A stretch of DNA of 64,000 bases, from assembly GCF_036325985.1 (NCBI RefSeq), contig NZ_JAUHLI010000008.1:1-64000 (forward strand), written 5' to 3'. The DNA is from Alkalimonas cellulosilytica. GTDB lineage: Bacteria > Pseudomonadota > Gammaproteobacteria > Enterobacterales > Alteromonadaceae. Positions 35,629-43,372 of the stretch are shown here, in pieces. A program made the translations under genes and the position numbers. Positions within the stretch are counted from its first letter, which is position 1. Every line of letters starts with the position of its first letter. A model generated the notes under the pieces. It saw nothing but the letters and a program-made list of their open reading frames with translations, had not been told where the DNA came from and did not search any database.

Positions 35629-35728
35629 GGTGTGTCTCCTTCACCTTTAGCGTACACAAGCATCATAATCCATCGATGCTGAAGCTAAGCTTAATCGACA
35701 ACCGCTCATTTTTCAAGCACTGCTGCCA

Positions 35729-36502
35729 TTAGGCTGCAGCCGGCACCCCACTATGAAAACGAAATTCGGCATCGGGCTGTAAAATCAGTGTCGCTTCAAT
35801 CAGCGCCAGTTGCTGTACCCTTTCATCAATTGGCTCTGCACTGATTTCAGCCGCCAGTTGCAGATAATCCTGATAATGGCGTGCTTCAGAGCGCAGCAAA
35901 GAGATATAAAAGCGCTGCAACTCATCATCCAGCAAGGGGGCCAGAGTGGCAAAACGTTCACAGGAGCGGGCTTCAATCAAAGCACCAATGATCAACTTAT
36001 CGACCAGTAAACCAGGATCACGGCTGCGCACATGCCGCAATAAACCCGATGCATAACCTGCTGCACTCAGTGGCTGAATGGCAATGCCGCGCTGACGGAT
36101 AAAATCGAGTACCTGCTCAAAATGATGCAGCTCTTCTTTAATCAGCCGCACCATTTTATCCAGCACTTGCGACTGCCAGGGTGCGGTGCCCTTAGCCGTG
36201 AGCTGGCCTATCAGTGCATTTTTACTCTGACTAAAGTTGCCATCCCCTACTTTGCGATAAACAAAGTCTTCATAGGGCTTAAGCCAACCGAGCAAAGCCT
36301 GAGCTGAAGCATCATCGGTGGCATAGCGACGGATCAGCAAGGCTGCACTTTGGGCTGCTTTTAATTCACAGTGCATATGATCAATCAGTAATGCTGGTAA
36401 TCGATCCGGTAAGGCCGCTTGTTCAAGCCAGGCATCTGGTGTTCGGCAATGCAAAAATTGGTGAATAGGTGCCAGCAAGTTGGCAAGTTCAGCAGTATTC
36501 AT
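35729..36502 (-). CDS. miaE: tRNA-(ms2io6A)37 hydroxylase
   Basis: A 257-residue ferritin-like di-iron monooxygenase that hydroxylates the isopentenyl group of ms2i6A37 in tRNAs reading U-starting codons. The di-iron ligand pattern is visible: DHMHCELKAAQSA, IKEELHHFEQV, EARSCERFA and SEARHYQDYL. Length matches the family. Single gene, with the small ORF downstream. Confidence 0.93.
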   Translation of the reverse strand: MNTAELANLLAPIHQFLHCRTPDAWLEQAALPDRLPALLIDHMHCELKAAQSAALLIRRYATDDASAQALLGWLKPYEDFVYRKVGDGNFSQSKNALIGQLTAKGTAPWQSQVLDKMVRLIKEELHHFEQVLDFIRQRGIAIQPLSAAGYASGLLRHVRSRDPGLLVDKLIIGALIEARSCERFATLAPLLDDELQRFYISLLRSEARHYQDYLQLAAEISAEPIDERVQQLALIEATLILQPDAEFRFHSGVPAAA

Positions 36503-36728
36503 TCGGTTACAAAGAAGCTTTAGAAAAAGGCATTATAGCGATTTCCCCCCGGTGCAACCAGCGTTTAGGTCTAGAGAACTGATCCGGATCAAATTTTGTG
36601 CAACATGACTTGACGGCCGGGCTAAATTTGGCCATAACTGAACTATACCTAGTAGGTACTCTGGTATAACCCAATTGGTACAACAGTGCTGATTGCATAA
36701 GACGTAGGCAGTGTGAAGGATAATAATT

Positions 36729-37328
36729 ATGATATTGAACCACCTATGGGGACTTTATGCCCACCCGAAAGAAGAGTGGCATACCATCGACCAGCGCCAT
36801 GAAAGTTTTCGTTACAGCCTGGCGCACATTTTGATTATTGCGCTGATTCCATCCATCTGTGCTTATTACTCAGCCGTGCATATTGGCTGGAGTATTGGTG
36901 TGGGGGATACCATTAAACTAACCTCGGACAGTGCCCTGATGCTGTCTGTTGCCATGTACTTTGCCTTGATTGGCGGTGTTTTTGCGCTGGCCTTCCTGGC
37001 ACATTGGATGGCGCATACCTTTGGCTCTGAGCCCACCTATACCCAAACACTGGAACTGGCGGCTTACACCTCTACGCCTTTGTTTATGGTGGGGTTTGCC
37101 GCTCTGTATCCAGAGCTATGGTTTGTGATGCTGGTTGGTTTAGCAGGACTGGCATACTCGGTCTACCTGCTCTACGTTGGTGTGCCTATTCTGATGCACA
37201 TCCCGGAAGAGCGAGGCTTTATCTATGCCAGCTCTGTGGTCACCTGCGGTTTAATTTTGCTGGTATGTGTGCTGACCGGCACCGCCATTTTGTGGAGTTC
37301 CGGCTTTGGCCCAGCCTTTACACACTAG
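36729..37328 (+). CDS. Yip1-family inner-membrane protein
   Basis: A 199-residue integral membrane protein with about five hydrophobic segments (for example LAHILIIALIPSICAYYSAV and FMVGFAALYPELWFVMLVGL). The N-terminus HLWGLYAHPKEEWHTIDQRH and the VYLLYVGVPILMHIPEERGF block fit the bacterial Yip1/DUF1282 (YohC-like) family. Function is not established. AAGGATAA precedes the ATG. A stretch of 226 bases separates it from miaE, with AT-rich promoter-like sequence. Confidence 0.85.
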   Translation: MILNHLWGLYAHPKEEWHTIDQRHESFRYSLAHILIIALIPSICAYYSAVHIGWSIGVGDTIKLTSDSALMLSVAMYFALIGGVFALAFLAHWMAHTFGSEPTYTQTLELAAYTSTPLFMVGFAALYPELWFVMLVGLAGLAYSVYLLYVGVPILMHIPEERGFIYASSVVTCGLILLVCVLTGTAILWSSGFGPAFTH

Positions 37329-37341
37329 TTAACTGCCACAG

Positions 37342-37377
37342 ATACAACAAAAGCCGCAATTGCGGCTTTTGTTGTAT
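37342..37377. terminator. Bidirectional terminator between the Yip1 gene and purF
   Basis: A 36-base perfect palindrome; its core is AAAAGCCGCAA/TTGCGGCTTTT, with A and T runs suited to both converging genes. Confidence 0.9.
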
Positions 37378-37388
37378 GAAGCGAAGGC

Positions 37389-38906
37389 TTAATCGGCTTC
37401 GTTGTAGGTTTCCAGGTTGGTTGCCATCGCCATGGCAGCATTACGATTTTTTGCTCCATCGCTACGCTGTTGATCCAACCGGTTCAGGTAATCCTGATCG
37501 ATATCGTTGGTAACATAAACCCCATCGAACACCGAGGTTTCAAAGCGCTTGATCTCCGGGTTGACCGTGCGCACAGCGGCAATCAAGTCTTCCAGCGACT
37601 GGAATATCAACCCATCTGCACCGATGTTCTCACAAATACTGTCGACATCATGACCATGTGCAATCAACTCATTGGCTGATGGCATATCAATGCCGTACAC
37701 ATTAGGAAAACGTACTTCTGGTGCAGCAGAAGCAAAGTACACTTTTTTAGCACCGGCATCGCGGGCCATTTCAATGATTTGCTGCGAGGTAGTACCCCGT
37801 ACAATGGAGTCATCCACCAGCAACACATTTTTGCCTTTAAACTCTTGCTGGATGGCGTTTAATTTGCGGCGCACTGATTTTCTGCGCTCTACCTGGCCAG
37901 GCATAATAAAAGTACGACCAATGTAGCGATTTTTCACAAAGCCCTGCCGGTAAGGCAAGCCCAGCTCATGGGCAATCTGCAGCGCCGCATCATTGCTGGT
38001 TTCCGGAATGGGGATCACCACGTCGATGTCCAGATGCGCCCACTCCCGCTTAATTTTCTCACCCAACTTGGTGCCCATAGCGACCCGTGAGGCATAGACC
38101 GAGATATTGTCAATGGTTGAGTCTGGCCGGGCGAAATAGACATACTCAAAAATACAAGGGCTGTAGCCCGGATTCTCGGCACATTGCTGGGTGAACAGCT
38201 CACCATCTTCGGTAATGTAGACGGCTTCACCTGGATACACATCCCGCATCACCGTAAAACCATCCGCATCCAGTGCTACGCTTTCCGAGGCTACCATGTA
38301 TTCGGTACCCGCTTCCGTCTCGCGCTTGCCAATCACCAATGGGCGAATGCCGTTCGGATCGCGAAAGGCTACCAGACCATGGCCAATGATCAGGGAGACC
38401 ACGGCATAGCCTCCCCTGACTTTGCGATGTACAGCTGTGACTGCCTGGAACACGTCCTCGGCGGTCAATGCCAAGGTGTTGTTTTGTTGCAGTTCATGCG
38501 CAAACACATTCAGCAGGATCTCGGAGTCCGAGGTGGTATTAATATGGCGCCTGGCCCGTCGGAAAATCTCTTCAGTCAGTTGCTCTGAGTTGGTCAGGTT
38601 GCCATTGTGTGCCATGGCAATGCCAAAAGGGCTGTTGACATAAAACGGCTGCGCTTCAGCAGTGCTGGAGGAGCCGGCCGTTGGGTAACGGACATGACCA
38701 ATGCCAATATTGCCAGACAAGCGCAGCATATGGCGGGTATGAAACACATCTTTCACCAGGCCATTTGCTTTACGCAAACGCAAGGTGTTGTTATCCACCG
38801 TCACGATGCCAGCGGCATCCTGGCCCCGGTGTTGCAACACCGTCAGGCCATCGTACAACGCCTGATTGACCGGATACTTACCAACAATACCAACAATACC
38901 ACACAT
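37389..38906 (-). CDS. purF: Amidophosphoribosyltransferase
   Basis: A 505-residue enzyme for the first committed step of purine synthesis. Cys2 follows the start Met directly (MCGIVGIVGKYPVN) and becomes the glutaminase nucleophile. The phosphoribosyltransferase PRPP motif is VLLVDDSIVRGTT. The ATG at 38906 follows GAGGAAAA; a longer frame to 39002 is not supported, since Cys2 must be N-terminal. Last gene of the dedD-cvpA-purF train. Confidence 0.97.
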   Translation of the reverse strand: MCGIVGIVGKYPVNQALYDGLTVLQHRGQDAAGIVTVDNNTLRLRKANGLVKDVFHTRHMLRLSGNIGIGHVRYPTAGSSSTAEAQPFYVNSPFGIAMAHNGNLTNSEQLTEEIFRRARRHINTTSDSEILLNVFAHELQQNNTLALTAEDVFQAVTAVHRKVRGGYAVVSLIIGHGLVAFRDPNGIRPLVIGKRETEAGTEYMVASESVALDADGFTVMRDVYPGEAVYITEDGELFTQQCAENPGYSPCIFEYVYFARPDSTIDNISVYASRVAMGTKLGEKIKREWAHLDIDVVIPIPETSNDAALQIAHELGLPYRQGFVKNRYIGRTFIMPGQVERRKSVRRKLNAIQQEFKGKNVLLVDDSIVRGTTSQQIIEMARDAGAKKVYFASAAPEVRFPNVYGIDMPSANELIAHGHDVDSICENIGADGLIFQSLEDLIAAVRTVNPEIKRFETSVFDGVYVTNDIDQDYLNRLDQQRSDGAKNRNAAMAMATNLETYNEAD

Positions 38907-38950
38907 GGAATTTTCCTCGCCTAAAACTAATAACCCACGACAAACAGGTA

Positions 38951-39439
38951 TTAGGGCTGTTGCATAAAACTCGAGTGATGCTGCAAATAATCGAAGAACC
39001 ACTCAATGATAAATCGGAACTCAGGGATCAATAGCGAGCTCTGCCACCAATCGGTTTTGCCGGCACCGGTAAAGGCATCGACAAAAAACAGCACTGCGCT
39101 AACTAACAGTACACCACGTAAAGCACCAAAAATAAGACCCAGCACCCGGTCTGTTCCACTTAAACCGGTGGATTGGACCAGCTTGCTGATAAGAAAGTTG
39201 ACTAAAGCTCCCAGGATGAGGGAACAAACAAAAAGGATGGCAATGGCCAGGGCGTTGCGCAGGATCTCATCATCCAGGCTGGTAAAGTAAGCAGCCAAAT
39301 GCGGGTAGTAATAACTGGCAATAAAAAAGGCAAGGATCCAGACGATCAAAGAAACCGCTTCTTTGACAAAACCGCGCACCAGACTGATCACTGTTGAAAG
39401 CGCGATGATAGCCAGAATGACAAAATCAATCCAAACCAT
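38951..39439 (-). CDS. cvpA: Colicin V production-like membrane protein CvpA
   Basis: A 162-residue inner-membrane protein with four hydrophobic segments and the family pattern WIDFVILAIIALSTVISLVR then GFVKEAVSL. Needed for colicin V export in E. coli; its wider role is unclear. Position directly before purF is the conserved one. Confidence 0.94.
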   Translation of the reverse strand: MVWIDFVILAIIALSTVISLVRGFVKEAVSLIVWILAFFIASYYYPHLAAYFTSLDDEILRNALAIAILFVCSLILGALVNFLISKLVQSTGLSGTDRVLGLIFGALRGVLLVSAVLFFVDAFTGAGKTDWWQSSLLIPEFRFIIEWFFDYLQHHSSFMQQP

Positions 39440-39497
39440 GAAATACCAAAGGATGTCTGATCACGGCGCGCATTCTATCAAAGTCACCAGCCCTTGC

Positions 39498-40145
39498 CTA
39501 ATTATTTTCCAGCGGCTGGTAGTTGCTGATCACCAGGCGATCATCCCGGGCAATGGTTCTAAGCTCTGTTAAGCGTTGTTCCAGCACTTCTCGGCGCAGA
39601 TCTGGCCCTACAAAAACACTGGTCAGCTGAACACCCTGACTGTTGGTGACCTGACGAGTGTAAGTACGAAAACCAGCATCGTTCAGGCGCGTGACCAGCT
39701 CTTCAGCATTTTGTGCCCGACCAAAACTACCAACCCGCACCGTCCAGGCCCGCTCCGTCAGCAGTTGTGAGGAGGTTTCTGCTACCGCTGTCGCCGGACG
39801 CGCAAGGCTTGCCGAGCTTTCCCCAACCGTGACCTGAGCGTAGGCTTGGGAAGGCAATTCGTCACTATCAGCGCTGCGGCTTTGGGTTTCAGCAGTTGTA
39901 TCTGCATCTGCAGGCTCAATATCCAGCGTTGGCTCCGCCAAAGCTTGCTCACGCCGGGCAATCACCGCGGCACTATCCAACAACTGCTGCTCCTGTACAC
40001 CCTGAAACTCAGGGCGGGCTGGGATTTGCTCGAAATCATCTTTCAGCACCTGTTTTTCACCATCCAATAAGTCCGGTAAAAACACCACGGCTGCAATCAT
40101 TAAAATGCAAGCGCCCAATAAGCGTTGTTTAAAAGCTCGTGTCAT
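39498..40145 (-). CDS. dedD: SPOR-domain cell division protein DedD
   Basis: A 215-residue protein: short cytoplasmic tail, one membrane helix (about 9-27), a low-complexity periplasmic linker and a C-terminal SPOR domain (about 131-207; AWTVRVGSFGRAQNAEELV, VFVGPDLRREVLEQ). SPOR domains bind denuded septal peptidoglycan, so it acts at the division site. It overlaps folC as ATGA. Confidence 0.94.
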   Translation of the reverse strand: MTRAFKQRLLGACILMIAAVVFLPDLLDGEKQVLKDDFEQIPARPEFQGVQEQQLLDSAAVIARREQALAEPTLDIEPADADTTAETQSRSADSDELPSQAYAQVTVGESSASLARPATAVAETSSQLLTERAWTVRVGSFGRAQNAEELVTRLNDAGFRTYTRQVTNSQGVQLTSVFVGPDLRREVLEQRLTELRTIARDDRLVISNYQPLENN

Positions 40146-41431
40146 TTCGCCTCCGGTAAAGCGGTGCTTAGGCCAAGTACCGCTGACACAGTAACAAATG
40201 AACCAAACACCAGCAATAAATCATCCTGCTGCAACTGTTGTAGAGTCTGTTCAAACCCGCTCTGCACATCGTTAAAGCAGCTGACCGAGCAGTTGTCTGG
40301 CAGAATGCTCAACAATAGTTCCGCTGCCGCGCCTCGCGGCCGTGGCAAGCTAACTAAAACCCAGTGATCGATCAATTCAAGCAATGCATCCAGCGCTCCT
40401 GGTTTTATTTTGTCCGTCATCATTCCACAAAGCGCTATCAGCCGGCGGTGCCCTATTCTCAAGGTCTTTAATTGCTCTGCCAAATACTGAATGGACTGGG
40501 GGTTGTGCGCCACATCCAGCAACACGGCTGGTTTTTGTTGCAACCAGTGCATGCGTCCGGCTAATGAAACTTCGGCCAGTGCCTGAGTAATTTGAGCAGG
40601 CATTTCCGACAGCAGACCCAGTTGTTGCAAGGCCATCAGCGCCGTCGCAGCATTTTGTAGAGGGATCGACAGCAGTGGCAGTTCAGTCAGTGCAACTGAG
40701 GCACTGTGCCAGCTCCAGCTATTCTGCCCTGCTTGCCAGTGATAATCCTGACCAGCACGCAGTAGTTGAGTTCCCAGACAAGCAGCAACGTCAACTACAC
40801 TGGCTGGCAATTGTTGCTCTGCCACCACGGCCACCTGATTTGCCCGGAAAACACCCGCTTTCTCACGGCCAATGGCCTCGCGGTCTGGTCCAAGCCAGTC
40901 TTGATGGTCCAGATCGATGGTGGTAAGAATACTGAGCTCTGGCTCGACAATATTGGTTGCATCGAGGCGACCACCCAAACCGACTTCGATCAGGGCTATA
41001 TCTGGCTGGAAATCTTTGATGAGATAAAATGCAGCAAGCGTCGTGAACTCAAAATAGGTCAGTTCAATATCCTGGCGCAGCTGTTCAATAAACGCCAGTG
41101 CTCTGATCCAGTCGGCATCGGTGGCATCCTGCAGATTGAAACGCAAACGCTCGTTAAACCGTAATAAATGTGGCGAACTGTAGACAGCAACCGTCAATCC
41201 CTGTGCCAGCAGCAATTGCTCCATGCAACGGGCGGTGGTGCCCTTTCCATTGGTACCGGCAATCAATACTACCCGGCCAGGCAGTTGCTGCAAGCCAGCT
41301 CGCTCTGCCACCTGGCGGACACGTTCCAGGCCAAGTTCAATTTTATGTTGCGGGTGTTGCTGCTCAATAAAGCAAAGCCAATCGTCCAGAGTTTGACACG
41401 ATTGGCTGGTGAGGGAGGTTAAGGTGCTCAT
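40142..41431 (-). CDS. folC: Bifunctional folylpolyglutamate/dihydrofolate synthase
   Basis: A 429-residue Mur-ligase-type enzyme that makes dihydrofolate and extends folate polyglutamate tails. The P-loop is LIAGTNGKGTTARCME; other blocks are SPHLLRFNERLR, EVGLGGRLDATN and LLDVAHNPQS. The ATG at 41431 follows CAGGGAA; a frame to 41533 lies partly in the accD end. It overlaps dedD. Confidence 0.95.
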   Translation of the reverse strand: MSTLTSLTSQSCQTLDDWLCFIEQQHPQHKIELGLERVRQVAERAGLQQLPGRVVLIAGTNGKGTTARCMEQLLLAQGLTVAVYSSPHLLRFNERLRFNLQDATDADWIRALAFIEQLRQDIELTYFEFTTLAAFYLIKDFQPDIALIEVGLGGRLDATNIVEPELSILTTIDLDHQDWLGPDREAIGREKAGVFRANQVAVVAEQQLPASVVDVAACLGTQLLRAGQDYHWQAGQNSWSWHSASVALTELPLLSIPLQNAATALMALQQLGLLSEMPAQITQALAEVSLAGRMHWLQQKPAVLLDVAHNPQSIQYLAEQLKTLRIGHRRLIALCGMMTDKIKPGALDALLELIDHWVLVSLPRPRGAAAELLLSILPDNCSVSCFNDVQSGFEQTLQQLQQDDLLLVFGSFVTVSAVLGLSTALPEAK

Positions 41432-41450
41432 AATTCCCTGAGCAGTTGAC

Positions 41451-42311
41451 TTACTCCTGTTGTGGAGCGGGCAACTGCATAAATTTAGCCACAAGTCGGG
41501 CAATTGTATCGCGCATTTCGCGGCGGTCAACAATCATATCAATAGCACCATGGTCCAGCAGAAATTCGCTGCGCTGGAAACCTTCCGGTAGCTTTTCCCG
41601 CACGGTCTGTTCAATCACCCGCGGACCGGCAAAACCAATCAGCGCTTTTGGCTCGCCAATATTGATATCCCCAAGCATCGCCAGACTGGCAGAAACCCCG
41701 CCCATGGTTGGATCCGTCAGTACCGACACATAGGGCAGCCCTTGCTCACTTAACTTGGCTAACGCTGCACTGGTTTTCGCCATTTGCATCAAAGAGAGTA
41801 AGGCTTCCTGCATCCTGGCGCCACCACTGGCAGAAAAACAGATGTAGGGAACCTTGTGCTCGATCGCATACTCGACGCCTTTCACAAACTTGGCACCCAC
41901 TACTGATGCCATCGAGCCGCCCATAAAGTTAAACTCAAAGGCTGATGCAACTACCGGCATGCCTTTCAGCTGGCCATGCATCACCAGCATGGCGTCTTTT
42001 TCACCGGTTTCTTTTTGCGCCGCAGTAATACGGTCCTTGTAACGTTTGCTGTCTTTAAACTTCAGCAGATCCTGCGGTTCTAAATCCGCCGCCAATTCCG
42101 TGGCCGTGTTGCTATCAAGAAACATGGTCAGGCGATCACGGGCACTGACCCGCATATGATGATCGCACTTCGGGCAAACGCCAAGCTGCCTGTCCAGATC
42201 AGCCTTGTACAAAACGGCATCACAAGCCGTGCATTTGGTCCAGACGCCCTCAGGAATATTGCGGCGTGCAGAAGTCGAAGTTCGGGGAAGGATCTTTTCT
42301 AACCAACTCAT
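41451..42311 (-). CDS. accD: Acetyl-CoA carboxylase carboxyltransferase beta subunit
   Basis: A 286-residue subunit that, with AccA, transfers the carboxyl group from biotin to acetyl-CoA for fatty acid synthesis. The N-terminal zinc finger has Cys27, Cys30, Cys46 and Cys49 (CTAC, CPKC). The crotonase-fold domain includes FMGGSMASVVG, FSASGGARMQE and DPTMGGVSAS. Start at 42311 (MSWLEKIL) as in E. coli. It lies 19 bases before folC. Confidence 0.97.
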   Translation of the reverse strand: MSWLEKILPRTSTSARRNIPEGVWTKCTACDAVLYKADLDRQLGVCPKCDHHMRVSARDRLTMFLDSNTATELAADLEPQDLLKFKDSKRYKDRITAAQKETGEKDAMLVMHGQLKGMPVVASAFEFNFMGGSMASVVGAKFVKGVEYAIEHKVPYICFSASGGARMQEALLSLMQMAKTSAALAKLSEQGLPYVSVLTDPTMGGVSASLAMLGDINIGEPKALIGFAGPRVIEQTVREKLPEGFQRSEFLLDHGAIDMIVDRREMRDTIARLVAKFMQLPAPQQE

Positions 42312-42448
42312 ATCGATTCCTAATCGGCTTTCGGTGTTCACACCATAAAGCCTTACTTATTTGGGCTGAAATGCACCGAAATTCTGAAAACGGTGGCTAT
42401 TAAAGCATAAAAACGGCGCATGTTAATATAAAAAACTGGTCTTAGTAG

Positions 42449-43243
42449 TCAGTCCAGTTGTGCCGGTAAAAACAGTGGCCCTGGCTCAGTCACTGGTAGC
42501 TGATATGCTGCAGGATAGTCTACCGCGACCAGATAAAGACCACCAGCTTTGGCTGTCGCCGCCGCTTTGGTCCGATCTTTAGCAGCCAGTAATTCAGCCA
42601 ACCAGTCGACTGGCTGTCGTCCCATACCCACTTCAAGCAATGACCCGGTAATGTTGCGGACCATATGATGGACAAAGGCGTTGGCTTTGATATCAATCAC
42701 CACATAAGGCCCAACACGTTGCACATTCAGATGATGAATAAAGCGATTCGGACTTTTCGACTGACACTGGATGGCCCGAAAAGCACTAAAGTCATGCTCG
42801 CCCAGCAAGCACTGACCAGCCTGGTGCATTCGCTGTGCATCCAGTGGCTGATGATAGTGGCTTAAACCAGCCTGCAAAATGGCTGGCCGGTAGGGCTGGT
42901 TCAAAATAATGTAACGATAGCGCCTGGCAGTAGCAGAAAAACGGGCATGGAAATCATCCGGCACCTGTTTCGCCCAACGCACACTGATGCCCGCAGGCAA
43001 GTGACTGTTGGTTCCCATAATCCAGCCTTTGTCTGAACGCTCCGCGCGGCTATCAAAGTGCACTACCTGCCCGGTAGCATGAACCCCTGCATCGGTTCGA
43101 CCAGCGCATTGGGTCAGAATGGCTTCATCAGCAACCCGGGACAAGGCTTGCTCCAGATGCTGCTGTACGCTGGCCACTTCCTGCTGGCGCTGCCAGCCAT
43201 AAAATGCCGAACCATCGTACTCAATTCCAAGCGCAATCCGCAT
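42449..43243 (-). CDS. truA: tRNA pseudouridine(38-40) synthase
   Basis: A 264-residue enzyme forming pseudouridine in the anticodon stem-loop. The catalytic Asp51 is in CAGRTDAGVHATGQ. Other blocks are YDGSAFYGWQRQ, RYRYIILNQ and FVHHMVRNITGSL. The ATG at 43243 follows GAGGTG; a frame to 43288 crosses the fimV terminator and is rejected. Confidence 0.96.
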   Translation of the reverse strand: MRIALGIEYDGSAFYGWQRQQEVASVQQHLEQALSRVADEAILTQCAGRTDAGVHATGQVVHFDSRAERSDKGWIMGTNSHLPAGISVRWAKQVPDDFHARFSATARRYRYIILNQPYRPAILQAGLSHYHQPLDAQRMHQAGQCLLGEHDFSAFRAIQCQSKSPNRFIHHLNVQRVGPYVVIDIKANAFVHHMVRNITGSLLEVGMGRQPVDWLAELLAAKDRTKAAATAKAGGLYLVAVDYPAAYQLPVTEPGPLFLPAQLD

Positions 43244-43264
43244 GCACACCTCATTCAGCCACAT

Positions 43265-43298
43265 AAAAAACCAGGCGCAGCGTTTCACCAGCCTGGTT
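43265..43298 (-). terminator. Terminator of fimV, just upstream of truA
   Basis: AACCAGGC and GCCTGGTT pair around a 14-base loop and are followed on the minus strand by a T run (TTTTTTATG). It lies 22 bases before the truA ATG. Confidence 0.85.
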
Positions 43299-43372
43299 TT
43301 ATAAAGTGGGCATTATAACAACCCGAATCGCTGCTGCCCAGCAAGCGGTGTTACTGATTACTGCATCAGAGC